From Ohtaekwangia sp. (GTDB lineage: Bacteria; Bacteroidota; Bacteroidia; Cytophagales; Cyclobacteriaceae), in the NCBI GenBank assembly GCA_021155195.1, contig JAJNPV010000037.1, positions 744,001-808,000 on the forward strand: a stretch of 64,000 nucleotides of DNA, written 5' to 3'. The notes below the pieces were generated by a model. It was not told where the DNA came from. It saw only the letters and a program-made list of their open reading frames with translations, and searched no databases. Below, piece after piece: positions 18,593 to 27,004 of the stretch (positions are counted from its first letter, which is position 1; every line of letters begins with the position of its first letter). The position numbers were made by a program, and so were the translations under genes.

Positions 18593-19003
18593 ATGAAAAC
18601 ATCTGTAAAACACGTGAAGAAAGAGAAGCCGTTGATTTTGAAACACTATATAAATTGGTTTGAGATACCTGCTTACAACTTTGAGCGTGCTGTGGCCTTT
18701 TACAATTCAATCTATTCCATCACCATGGAAACTATGGAACTCAATGGGTATGCAAGTGCCTTCTTTCCCGCTAAGAGTGGAATAGGAGGAGCTGTGGTGC
18801 AAGGCGAAGGATGCGTTCCAAGTATGACCGGTCCACTGGTTTATCTCAATGGGGGAAAAGATTTGAGTGTTGTGCTCTCTAAAATTGAAGGAGCTGGCGG
18901 ACGGATTGTTTTACCAAAAACATTGATCAATGAAGCAGTAGGCTACTTTGCTTTGTTTGTGGATACGGAAGGAAACAGACTGGCACTGCATTCAAAGTTT
19001 TAA
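18593..19003 (+). CDS. VOC (glyoxalase/bleomycin-resistance fold) protein
   Basis: 136 residues. After a basic N-terminal tail of about 20 residues, the sequence shows two beta-alpha-beta-beta-beta halves of the vicinal-oxygen-chelate fold: INWFEIPAYNFERAVAFYNSIY, then VYLNGGKDLSVVLSKIEGAGG and the end motif ALFVDTEGNRLALHS. Such small proteins are catalytic or bind small molecules. The first half keeps a Glu (E26) but lacks a clear His ligand, so metal binding is uncertain. It lies 28 bases after the amidase, inside the operon. Confidence 0.75.
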   Translation: MKTSVKHVKKEKPLILKHYINWFEIPAYNFERAVAFYNSIYSITMETMELNGYASAFFPAKSGIGGAVVQGEGCVPSMTGPLVYLNGGKDLSVVLSKIEGAGGRIVLPKTLINEAVGYFALFVDTEGNRLALHSKF

Positions 19004-19060
19004 ATAGTTGGTGAAAGTCTCGCTGAAATTAAATGTAATAAACAAATGAATCTCGCCTTC

Positions 19061-19072
19061 TCCTTTGAAGGA
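19061..19072 (+). promoter_or_regulatory. dyad in the leader of the decarboxylase gene
   Basis: TCCTTTGAAGGA is a perfect 12-base palindrome, set inside weaker outer pairing (TCTC at 19051-19054 with GAGA at 19080-19083). It lies about 25 bases before the decarboxylase ATG, in the longest gap of the operon (92 bases). It could be an mRNA hairpin that adjusts downstream expression. No T-run follows it, so it is not a typical terminator. Confidence 0.25.
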
Positions 19073-19095
19073 ATGGGATGAGATAAAAAATAATC

Positions 19096-21903
19096 ATGGA
19101 AACTGTAAAAAAAGAACTTAGTAAAGCAACCCGAAAACCTGGACACTATTATAATATTGCGCAATTGCGCACAGAACTTTGGACAGAGTTAAAACTAAAA
19201 GCCTATAGTTTAACAAAGAAGGGAACCAAGTCTGAGCAGGAGGAAGGAAAGGTGAAGATGCTTGCCGCGATGAAAACACTTCGCGAAGTGGAACAATACT
19301 TTGCGTTTCCAGGAAATGATATTTTGGATACACTAAGTGGATTCATCCGTCATGATGAATTTCAAATTTTAAAAAATTCGATCAAAGAAATTCTTCGCTT
19401 ACTGGTAAGTGAGGATTTTCGTCAGGATCCGGAGATATTATCATTTTCATCATTACTCAAAAAGAAGGACTACAAAGGACCAACGGGCACTAAATCAAAG
19501 AAACGATATTTTGAAGTGTTGTTTGTTGATAATCTTTCAGCTAATGACGAACAGCAGATTGCGAAGAAGCTATCGGACGTGCGCGATCCCAAAGAGCCAT
19601 TTATCTATCAATTGGTGTTTGCAAAATCCTTTCAGGATTCGATCATCGCCCTAAAGGCAAATCCAAACATACAGGCTTGTATTGTACGAAGCGAAATTCC
19701 ATTTCGATCTAAGAACACAAAAGGTCTTTTGAAATCTTTTGTATCACATTCGCTGAACGAAAATTATGAAGACTATCCTGAGTATGATTTAGGAATTTTA
19801 TTGGGAGAAGCCATTAAACAGCTGCGCCCCGAGGTTGATATTTATTATGTAACCGATACGGCTGTTCAAAGTTTGCCGGATAATTCCATGAAGATATTCG
19901 AGAGGATCTTCTACCGAAAAGAAGACTCGCAGGAGTTGCATCTTAGTTTGATTCGCGGAATTAAAGATCGCTATGAGACGCCTTTCTACACTGCCTTAAA
20001 GGAGTATAGTCAAAAACCTACAGGCGTTTTTCACGCGATGCCAATCTCGCGCGGTAATTCAATTTTCAAATCCAACTGGATTGATGACTTCGGTGATTTT
20101 TATGGCCGCAATCTTTTTCTGGCTGAAACCTCATCCACTACAGGCGGTCTTGATTCATTACTTCAACCAACAGGCCCGCTAAAGCGAGCACAAGAGTTGG
20201 CCTCGGAAGCCTTTGGTTCAAAGCGAACATACTTTGCTACCAATGGCACATCAACATCCAATAAAATTGTGTTGCAAGCCTTGGTAGAACCTGATGATGT
20301 TGTTCTCATTGACCGCGATTGCCATAAGTCGCACCACTACGGCATGGTGTTGTCAGGTGCTTATGTAACTTATTTGGATTCCTATCCTTTACAGGAATAT
20401 TCGATGTACGGTGCCGTGCCGTTGTCTCATATCAAAGAAAGACTTTTGGTGTTAAAGAAAGCGGGCAGGTTGGATCGCGTCAAAATGTTGTTGCTTACCA
20501 ACTGTACGTTTGATGGTGTAGTATACAATGTGGAGCGGGTGATGGAGGAAGTGTTGGCTATTAAACCCGATATGATTTTTCTTTGGGACGAAGCCTGGTT
20601 TGCATTTGCTGCTTTTTCGCCCACGTATCGACAACGCACTGCTATGCATGTGGCCGATAAACTTTGCCAGAAGTATAAAACGAATGAGTATAAGGAGAAG
20701 TACAAGAAACATTTGATTGAAGTCAGGAAGAAGGGTGCGGATGCAACACCTACTTTGCCAAATCCGGAGTTGGTGAAAATACGTGTGTATGCAACCCAGT
20801 CAACACATAAAACGCTTTCGTCTATGCGCCAGGGGTCTATGATTCATATTTATGATGAAGAGTTTGAGCGCAAAGCAGAGACTTCTTTTCACGAAGCGTA
20901 CATGACGCACACCTCTACGTCAGCTAATTATCAAATTCTTGCTTCGCTGGATATTGGCAGAAGACAAGTTTCTTTTGAAGGCTATGAGTTAGTAGAGAAA
21001 AGTATTGAGATGGCCATGTTGCTCAGGGCCAAGATTAATGATCATCCAAAACTCAAGAAATATTTCAGAGTGCTTACGATCGAAGATTTAATTCCTGATA
21101 AACACAGACAGTCGGGATTGGCTGAATATTATAACCCGGATACGGGTTGGCAACAATTGGAAGATGCCTGGGAAAATGATGAATTTGTATTAGATCCCAC
21201 CAAAATAAATCTGCACATCGGTAACACGGGTGTAGATGGAGATACTTTTAAGAACAAGTACCTGATGGATCAGTTTCATATTCAGGTAAACAAGACTTCG
21301 CGTAATTCCGTGTTGTTCATGACGAACATTGGCACCACACGTAGTTCAGTAAGTTATTTAATTGGTGCGCTGTTAAAAATTGTTGATCAGATCGATTTGC
21401 AGTTTGATTCCCTTAATCTGGAGGAGCATCGCATTATGCAAGACAAGTTGTATTCACTCACGCAAGAAGCACCTCCGCTTCCTGACTTCAGTTATTTTCA
21501 TGATTCCTTCCGTGCCGTAGCCGGCATACCAGGTGGTCGCATGCGCGAAGCCTATTTTCTTGCTTATCAGGAAACAAAATGTGAGTATGCAGATTTTGCA
21601 TCCTGCAGAGTAATGATGCAGGAAGGCAGATCGTTGGTAAGTGCTGCCTTTGTGATCCCTTATCCACCGGGCTTTCCGGTGTTAGTACCAGGGCAGGTGA
21701 TGACGGAAGAAATACTAAGTTTTCTTGAAGCTTTGGATGTAAAAGAAATTCACGGTTATCGCCCTGAGTTAGGCCTGCGCATTTTTACCGATGCAGCACT
21801 TAATCGTCAGCAGTCCGGTACCGCACTCATGGGCGCAGCCGCTTCTATGCGTGGTAAGAATGGGAAGAAAGTAAAAATCAAGAAATCAAAAGCATCAGCG
21901 TAA
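19096..21903 (+). CDS. Orn/Lys/Arg decarboxylase-like PLP enzyme, long form
   Basis: 935 residues. The core matches the prokaryotic ornithine/lysine/arginine decarboxylase family: ETSSTTGGLDSLLQPTG, TYFATNGTSTSNK, DRDCHKSHHYG, FLWDEAWFAFA, and the PLP lysine K572 in STHKTLSSMRQGSMIH. The order is a helical extension (about 1-100), a wing-like domain (about 135-290), the PLP core (about 300-720) and a C-terminal domain (about 740-915) with FPVLVPGQ. A basic tail rich in Lys follows. Family members usually have 710-760 residues, so this one is about 180 longer. The expected product is a diamine or agmatine; which amino acid is used cannot be read by eye. Its TAA overlaps the permease ATG by one base. 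Confidence 0.85.
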   Translation: METVKKELSKATRKPGHYYNIAQLRTELWTELKLKAYSLTKKGTKSEQEEGKVKMLAAMKTLREVEQYFAFPGNDILDTLSGFIRHDEFQILKNSIKEILRLLVSEDFRQDPEILSFSSLLKKKDYKGPTGTKSKKRYFEVLFVDNLSANDEQQIAKKLSDVRDPKEPFIYQLVFAKSFQDSIIALKANPNIQACIVRSEIPFRSKNTKGLLKSFVSHSLNENYEDYPEYDLGILLGEAIKQLRPEVDIYYVTDTAVQSLPDNSMKIFERIFYRKEDSQELHLSLIRGIKDRYETPFYTALKEYSQKPTGVFHAMPISRGNSIFKSNWIDDFGDFYGRNLFLAETSSTTGGLDSLLQPTGPLKRAQELASEAFGSKRTYFATNGTSTSNKIVLQALVEPDDVVLIDRDCHKSHHYGMVLSGAYVTYLDSYPLQEYSMYGAVPLSHIKERLLVLKKAGRLDRVKMLLLTNCTFDGVVYNVERVMEEVLAIKPDMIFLWDEAWFAFAAFSPTYRQRTAMHVADKLCQKYKTNEYKEKYKKHLIEVRKKGADATPTLPNPELVKIRVYATQSTHKTLSSMRQGSMIHIYDEEFERKAETSFHEAYMTHTSTSANYQILASLDIGRRQVSFEGYELVEKSIEMAMLLRAKINDHPKLKKYFRVLTIEDLIPDKHRQSGLAEYYNPDTGWQQLEDAWENDEFVLDPTKINLHIGNTGVDGDTFKNKYLMDQFHIQVNKTSRNSVLFMTNIGTTRSSVSYLIGALLKIVDQIDLQFDSLNLEEHRIMQDKLYSLTQEAPPLPDFSYFHDSFRAVAGIPGGRMREAYFLAYQETKCEYADFASCRVMMQEGRSLVSAAFVIPYPPGFPVLVPGQVMTEEILSFLEALDVKEIHGYRPELGLRIFTDAALNRQQSGTALMGAAASMRGKNGKKVKIKKSKASA

Positions 21904-23348
21904 TGACGAATATTTTAGAATCGACACGACCGGAACTAAAAAAAGGAATTTCAAAAGTCGGATTTTTTTGTTTGGCATTTGGCGCAATGATTGGAGTTGG
22001 CTGGGTAACAGCCATGGGGCCGTGGTTGCGAACAGCTGGTCCGGTAGGTGCGGCCATCGCATTTGCCTTTGGAGGTGCACTGATGTTATTCATTGGATTT
22101 TGTTATGCGGAAGTTACAGCCATGCTTCCAGTATCAGGCGGGGAAGTAGCCTATGCGTATAAAGCTTATGGTAAAGGTCACTCATTTTTGGTGGGCTGGT
22201 TTTTATCTTTCGGCTATATTTCAGTATCAGCTTTCGAAGCGATCTCTGTTGGTAAAATCTTAAGCTATCTTTTTCCTGCTATTGACCGATGGCCCTTGTA
22301 TTCAATCAATGGAGACACGATTTATGGATCGCATTTGCTGCTTGCTCTAATTTTTGTTTCATTGATCACCTATGTAAACTATGTGGGTGTTCAAAACTCG
22401 ATGCGGTTTCAGATTTATTTAACCGTAGTTTTTCTTGCGATTGTTTTGGGTGTGGTAGTGGTAGGTTTTTGGAAAGGGAGTGCAAGCAATCTGGAACCTT
22501 TGTTTGTAGGTGATACCGGCCCAGGAGTATGGGCAGGAATTATTGGTGTGTTTGCTACCGTACCCTTTTGGTTAGTGGGGTTCGATACTATCCCGCAAGG
22601 TGCCGAAGAAGCAAAAGAGAATGTTACGTTCCGGACGATTGGAATTTTGATTTTGGTTTCCATTATCGCAGCTGTTTTATTTTACATTCTTTTAATATTC
22701 AGCACCTCAATGGTGGCACCCTGGTCTGCATTGGCACAAACTGAATTGTATACTGCCAGCGCTTTTGAACATACCTTTCAATCCGACTTTTTAGTGAACG
22801 GAATTCTGATTGCGATTTTAATAGGGTTGTTAACTAGTTGGAATGGTTTCTTTCTGGCTGGTTCGCGCGTGCTGTTTGCGATGGGGCGCGGAAAAATTAT
22901 TGCTCCTTCGTTGGGGAAGTCACACAGCAAATTCAAAACTCCATTCAATGCAGTTCTCTTTAGTGGAATAGTAACCTTGTTATCTTCTTTTTTGGGAAGA
23001 GGGGCCATGATTGCCTTTGTAGATGTGGGATCATTTTGCATTGCGGCTGCATTTCTGGGAGTTTCATTTTCCTATTTGAAACTGAAAAGGAAATTCCCAA
23101 ACCAACATCGTCCCTATTTGGCACCCGGTGGAAAGTGGGCCGGCTATATTTCAATAGCAGGGTCTATTTTGATTTTGCTCGCGATTACCGTACCGGCAAG
23201 TCCTGCGGCTTTGCAGTGGCCGTTGGAATGGACCATCCTGCTTGGCTTGTGTTTGTTGGGATTAATCCTTTGGATTATTTCAAAACGAAGCCGGGAAACA
23301 ACTTCGCGCGAGGAGCGCGATCATCTTATTTTAGAAAAATATAAATAA
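21903..23348 (+). CDS. APC-family amino acid/amine permease
   Basis: 481 residues, about 12 membrane segments. The start is typical of APC transporters: KKGISKVGFFCLAFGAMIG with the unwound-helix GAMIGVGW motif, then EVTAMLPVSGGEVAYAYKAYG. Overlap by one base with the decarboxylase (TAATG) suggests that it moves the decarboxylase substrate or product, as an importer or as an amino acid/amine exchanger. It ends with a charged cytoplasmic tail. Direction and substrate are inferred from context only. Confidence 0.87.
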   Translation: MTNILESTRPELKKGISKVGFFCLAFGAMIGVGWVTAMGPWLRTAGPVGAAIAFAFGGALMLFIGFCYAEVTAMLPVSGGEVAYAYKAYGKGHSFLVGWFLSFGYISVSAFEAISVGKILSYLFPAIDRWPLYSINGDTIYGSHLLLALIFVSLITYVNYVGVQNSMRFQIYLTVVFLAIVLGVVVVGFWKGSASNLEPLFVGDTGPGVWAGIIGVFATVPFWLVGFDTIPQGAEEAKENVTFRTIGILILVSIIAAVLFYILLIFSTSMVAPWSALAQTELYTASAFEHTFQSDFLVNGILIAILIGLLTSWNGFFLAGSRVLFAMGRGKIIAPSLGKSHSKFKTPFNAVLFSGIVTLLSSFLGRGAMIAFVDVGSFCIAAAFLGVSFSYLKLKRKFPNQHRPYLAPGGKWAGYISIAGSILILLAITVPASPAALQWPLEWTILLGLCLLGLILWIISKRSRETTSREERDHLILEKYK

Positions 23349-23363
23349 TTAAACCCCTGTAGC

Positions 23364-24911
23364 ATGTTAGCAACTAAAAATAAAGCTCTTGTAAGAAAAT
23401 CAACTCAAAAATTGACGGTGAAGAAGAAGACAAAGAAACCTTCCAAGCCTACAGCACCTATGCTTAACGGGATTTCAGACATCCGTAGATTTTTTTACCG
23501 GAACGAAACGCCTATTTACTTTATCAGTGCGACTAACTTTAATCTGTTGGGTGCCGATGAGTGGATACGAGGGTTTAAATTTATTTGCTACATCGAATGC
23601 TTTGATGGACTTCATCCCAATGTGTTTTCGCCAAAAGAGGAATTGCCACACGAGGACTTTGAAAGTATAGAAGACATTAATAATTATCTACTGGAGCACA
23701 AAGAAGTAGCCGATTACATTAAAGAACGCGGGGGGAAGGGAAAGGCGCTGATGTTGATGTTTAATGAACACACAGAAAAGTTGGCCAAACGGTTGGGTTT
23801 AGAAGTTTGTTTCCCTTCGGCTAAGATGCGAAACTTTATGGATAACAAAGTGAATACAAATCGCATTGCTGAAAAAGCAGGCGTACCCTGTGTTCCCTAT
23901 TTACTTTCAAAAGTTAAAAGCTACGACCATCTGAATGAGCTAACGAAAAAGAAATTAGGTACCGATCTGGTTATTCAAACTCCGTTTGGTGATTCAGGCC
24001 ATACCACCTTCTTTATTTCAAACGAACAGGAGTGGAACAAGTATGCCGATGAAATTGTGAAGGAGAAGGAAGTGAAAGTGATGAAGCGCATCAATTGCAA
24101 AGGCTCAGCCATTGAAGCATGCGTAACACAGCATGGAACTATTGTTGCGCCTTTGATGACTGAGTTGGTGGGCTTTAAAGAACTTACTCCATACAAAGGA
24201 GGTTGGTGCGGCAATGAAATTTTTGCCGATGCATTTACACCTGCCATCCGGGCTCAGGCGCGTAAGTACACCCAACTTTTTGGAAATCAATTACGCAAAG
24301 AAGGATACAAGGGATATTTTGAGTTGGACTTTCTGATTGATGAGGATACGCAGAAAGTTTACCTGGGCGAACTTAACCCGCGTATTACCGGAGCGAGTTC
24401 AATTACCAATCATGCCGTGTTTGCTTTATCTGACATGCCGTTGTTCCTGTTCCACATGATGGAATGGATGGATCAACCCTATAAATTAAATGTAAATGCA
24501 ATTAACAGGCGTTGGTTTAAAGCTGAGAATATCGATTCCTGGGGGCAGTTGGTGATCAAATACATCGATAAGCAAGTTCAGGTTATTACAGAAGCACCGC
24601 TTTCAGGAATTTATAAAATGAATGTGGATGAAACCATTGAGTACTCACGAATGGATACTCATAGAAGAGCCGTTGAAACTGAACAAGAAGCATTCTTCCT
24701 GCGCATTAGTCGCAAAGATGATTACTTTTATGAAGGCGCTGATATGGGGATTCTGGTAATGCGCGGTCGTATGATGACGGATGATTTTAAAATGATACCC
24801 CGGGCATCAAAATGGATTGCTGCAATCAAGGCCCTTTACAAGGCAGTTGATTATGTGCCTACGAACAACCAGCAAGAACCAGCCGAGATTGGTGGATTTA
24901 AAATGATTTAA
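23364..24911 (+). CDS. ATP-grasp ligase (biotin-carboxylase-like fold)
   Basis: 515 residues. A basic tail of about 32 residues precedes a pre-ATP-grasp domain. The ATP-grasp fold follows (about 165-365), with DLVIQTPFGDSGHTTFF as the P-loop-like segment and the Mg-binding YFELDFLID and LGELNPRITGASSITNH. Enzymes of this fold join a carboxylate to an amine or thiol using ATP. It may be labelled biotin carboxylase by homology, but no BCCP or carboxyltransferase gene is nearby. With a decarboxylase next to it, an acyl-amine or peptide-type ligation is the simplest idea. It lies 15 bases after the permease and 4 bases before the C45 gene. Confidence 0.82.
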   Translation: MLATKNKALVRKSTQKLTVKKKTKKPSKPTAPMLNGISDIRRFFYRNETPIYFISATNFNLLGADEWIRGFKFICYIECFDGLHPNVFSPKEELPHEDFESIEDINNYLLEHKEVADYIKERGGKGKALMLMFNEHTEKLAKRLGLEVCFPSAKMRNFMDNKVNTNRIAEKAGVPCVPYLLSKVKSYDHLNELTKKKLGTDLVIQTPFGDSGHTTFFISNEQEWNKYADEIVKEKEVKVMKRINCKGSAIEACVTQHGTIVAPLMTELVGFKELTPYKGGWCGNEIFADAFTPAIRAQARKYTQLFGNQLRKEGYKGYFELDFLIDEDTQKVYLGELNPRITGASSITNHAVFALSDMPLFLFHMMEWMDQPYKLNVNAINRRWFKAENIDSWGQLVIKYIDKQVQVITEAPLSGIYKMNVDETIEYSRMDTHRRAVETEQEAFFLRISRKDDYFYEGADMGILVMRGRMMTDDFKMIPRASKWIAAIKALYKAVDYVPTNNQQEPAEIGGFKMI

Positions 24912-24915
24912 GTAC

Positions 24916-25887
24916 ATGCACATATCGTTTAGTTGCGTTCATGAAGACAAACCGGCAGAAAAGTGGAAAGCGTTGTTTGACAGAACATGGCCTCACTATA
25001 AAACCTGGTTTTTATCGGAAGGATATTTTGCCCGCAAAGGATATGTAACCTCAATGGGCGAGTTGCAGGATCATATGCCCGAACTAATTCCCATCTACAA
25101 TGAATTGGTTCAGCTTGCAGGTGGGGGTGATCTAGAAGCGCGATTTCTGAGTATGTATTGTCCGCCAGCTTACATGTCGGGCTGCTCGCAGGTAGCATGG
25201 ACCCAAGGGAGTTCAGCACTCATTCGAAATTACGACTACAGCTTTAAGTTGTTTGAAGGCACCATGCAGTACACAAACTGGTTGCAGCCGGTGATTGGTG
25301 TGAGCGATTGTATGTGGGGGTTGTTGGATGGTATGAATGCTTCGGGTCTTGCGGCCTCCTTAACTTTTGGTGGACGAAAAATTACAGGCGATGGGTTTGG
25401 AATTCCCATCATCATCCGATACGTATTGGAAACTTCGACTACGGTAAAAGAGGCTTTGCAAATTTTAAAACGAGTACCCGTACACATGGCTTACAATGTT
25501 ACGCTCATGGATGCCTCCGATGAGTATGCAACAGTTTACCTTTCACCGGACCGACCTGCAGTAATAGTTAACACAGCTGTATCCACCAACCATCAACTTG
25601 AGGTAGAGTGGGGCGACTATGCTTCCCTTACGGGAACAATCGAACGCAAGCGGCTGCTGGAAAAATTGGTACTCGATCAAGATGAAACTGAGAATTCCAT
25701 TTTGAAAAAATTTCTGAAACCTCCTTTGTACAGTACCAATTTTGAAAAATCATTCGGCACACTGTATACTATTCTGTATCGGGTGAAAGACGGAGAAGTA
25801 GAAATTCATTGGCCGGAGTTGAATGTGAAGCAATCATTCGATAACTTCAAAGAACAACGAGTGGTTCCGTTTTCGATGACGGTATAG
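24916..25887 (+). CDS. C45-type Ntn acyltransferase/hydrolase
   Basis: 323 residues. This resembles the C45 family (acyl-CoA:6-aminopenicillanate acyltransferase-like), which cleaves itself to expose a catalytic N-terminal Cys. The cleavage site would be G89-C90 in YMSGCSQVAW, followed by the family motif LIRNYDYS and later GMNASGLAASLTFGG. Cleavage would give fragments of 89 and 234 residues. Family members hydrolyse or transfer acyl groups on amides. As the last gene of the operon, 4 bases after the ATP-grasp gene, it may break or exchange the amide that gene makes. No signal peptide is seen, so it is probably cytoplasmic. Confidence 0.82.
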   Translation: MHISFSCVHEDKPAEKWKALFDRTWPHYKTWFLSEGYFARKGYVTSMGELQDHMPELIPIYNELVQLAGGGDLEARFLSMYCPPAYMSGCSQVAWTQGSSALIRNYDYSFKLFEGTMQYTNWLQPVIGVSDCMWGLLDGMNASGLAASLTFGGRKITGDGFGIPIIIRYVLETSTTVKEALQILKRVPVHMAYNVTLMDASDEYATVYLSPDRPAVIVNTAVSTNHQLEVEWGDYASLTGTIERKRLLEKLVLDQDETENSILKKFLKPPLYSTNFEKSFGTLYTILYRVKDGEVEIHWPELNVKQSFDNFKEQRVVPFSMTV

Positions 25888-25923
25888 AAGCGTTGTTAAT
25901 TGAATCTTTTTTTAGCTGTCAGT

Positions 25924-26205
25924 TTATCTCATCAATTCTAAAATTGAAATGAGTAAGATTGTCGTCAGCAAAATGGAAATCGTCATAATCATTAACAACC
26001 TTCTTCTTTCTTTATTCCTTTCTTTTTTAGAAGTTGTTTCTATTTCTTTTCGCTGTTCCTCAGTCTCATGTTTAGTATCAATAAAACTTGACTTTGTGCT
26101 GCCAATATGAACTTGCTTATTTTTGAAAAAACTCTTTTTATTCCTAAGGTTGGAATTTTCCTTAAGCCGTTTAATCATGTCAAAAACATGGGTTCCACCA
26201 GCCAT
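25924..26205 (-). CDS. small C-terminally anchored membrane protein
   Basis: 93 residues. A conserved-looking N-terminus (MAGGTHVFDMIKRLKENS) is followed by a highly charged Lys/Glu/Arg stretch and one hydrophobic helix (about 70-90: LLMIMTISILLTTILLISIL). Similar small proteins beginning MAG-THVFDMIKRLK are known to me from other Bacteroidota genomes, with no known function. The ATG start, composition and membrane anchor support a real gene. It converges on the operon that ends at 25887 and lies downstream of the Nudix regulator on the same strand. Confidence 0.7.
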   Translation of the reverse strand: MAGGTHVFDMIKRLKENSNLRNKKSFFKNKQVHIGSTKSSFIDTKHETEEQRKEIETTSKKERNKERRRLLMIMTISILLTTILLISILELMR

Positions 26206-26232
26206 TTAATTATCTAGTTTATTTAAAAAAAG

Positions 26233-26943
26233 TTAACTCTTTTTGAAGCTATACAAGTACGGAGCTTTATGCGCTTTGCCAGAAAATCTTTTCTCATGTC
26301 GTTTTAAAACATCCGCAGCCAGAATTTTTCTCTGAAAAGAAGTACGCCTTAGTTTAATCCCTAAAATCGCTTCATGCACATGTTGCAATTCTTTCATGGT
26401 AAATTTTTCAGGCAGCAGATTTCCACCTACTAATTTGCGATCCAGATTATCCCGCAACGTTTCAATGGCCTTCTCAACAATTATTTTGTGATCGAAGATA
26501 AGCTTGGGGAGTTTTTTAATCGGATACCATTGACAGGAATCACTCAAGGCATCCGGTCGGGGCACTACCTCATCATAATTTATAAGTGCGTAGTACGCCA
26601 CAGAAATAAACCGATCAAGTAACCATTGCAATGTTTTAGTGTCTTTGCTGTTTGCTTTTAAGATGGCTTCCATCACTTTGGGTTGGTAGCGGGCTAAATC
26701 CCCGAAGGTGTGAAACTGCTCGAGGTAAATATTTTTTATACCTGTGCGTTCTTCAAGCCCTCTGCGCACCGCATCGTCCAGCGTTTCATTTTTTTTCACA
26801 AAACCACCTGGCAGTGCAAAGAGCCCCGTGTTGTGATACTCCATAATTAAAATCCTCAAATCCTTACCCGAAAAGCCAAGGATTACCGAGTCATAAGCAA
26901 TATGGGGCAAATAGTCTGTTTTTTGCACTGGCTTGATTTTCAT
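26233..26943 (-). CDS. Nudix-domain transcriptional regulator (NrtR/AraR-like)
   Basis: 236 residues from the ATG at 26943; a TTG 24 bases upstream is also in frame. The N-terminal Nudix fold (about 10-150) has a degenerate Nudix box: G47, E53, R61, then Gly at 62 and Arg at 66 where catalytic Glu residues are expected (E65 is kept). The C-terminal part (about 155-236: FTMKELQHVHEAILG, TSFQRKI) is the winged helix seen in NrtR-like regulators. This suggests a sensor that binds an ADP-ribose or sugar ligand and DNA rather than an active pyrophosphatase. It is divergent from the carboxylesterase, with a dyad between them. Confidence 0.85.
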   Translation of the reverse strand: MKIKPVQKTDYLPHIAYDSVILGFSGKDLRILIMEYHNTGLFALPGGFVKKNETLDDAVRRGLEERTGIKNIYLEQFHTFGDLARYQPKVMEAILKANSKDTKTLQWLLDRFISVAYYALINYDEVVPRPDALSDSCQWYPIKKLPKLIFDHKIIVEKAIETLRDNLDRKLVGGNLLPEKFTMKELQHVHEAILGIKLRRTSFQRKILAADVLKRHEKRFSGKAHKAPYLYSFKKS

Positions 26944-26977
26944 CAAAAATAATTCGGTATTCTTCAATTACCTACCT

Positions 26978-27004
26978 ATTATTGTTACAAAATGAGACAA
27001 TAAT
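26978..27004. promoter_or_regulatory. candidate operator between regulator and esterase
   Basis: ATTATTGT (26978-26985) and ACAATAAT (26997-27004) form a perfect 8-base inverted repeat with 11 bases between the arms. It fills much of the 59-base gap between the divergent Nudix-type regulator and the carboxylesterase, and its right arm reaches the esterase start codon. Regulators of this family bind palindromes of about this size. Autoregulation and control of the esterase are inferred. Confidence 0.45.

Noticed and set aside
23364..24911. A biotin carboxylase subunit
   Set aside because: The fold is ATP-grasp, but no BCCP or carboxyltransferase is nearby and the context is amine chemistry.
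26982..27002. TTG start for the carboxylesterase 21 bases upstream
   Set aside because: The ATG at 27003 begins a normal signal peptide, and the extra residues lie in the operator dyad.
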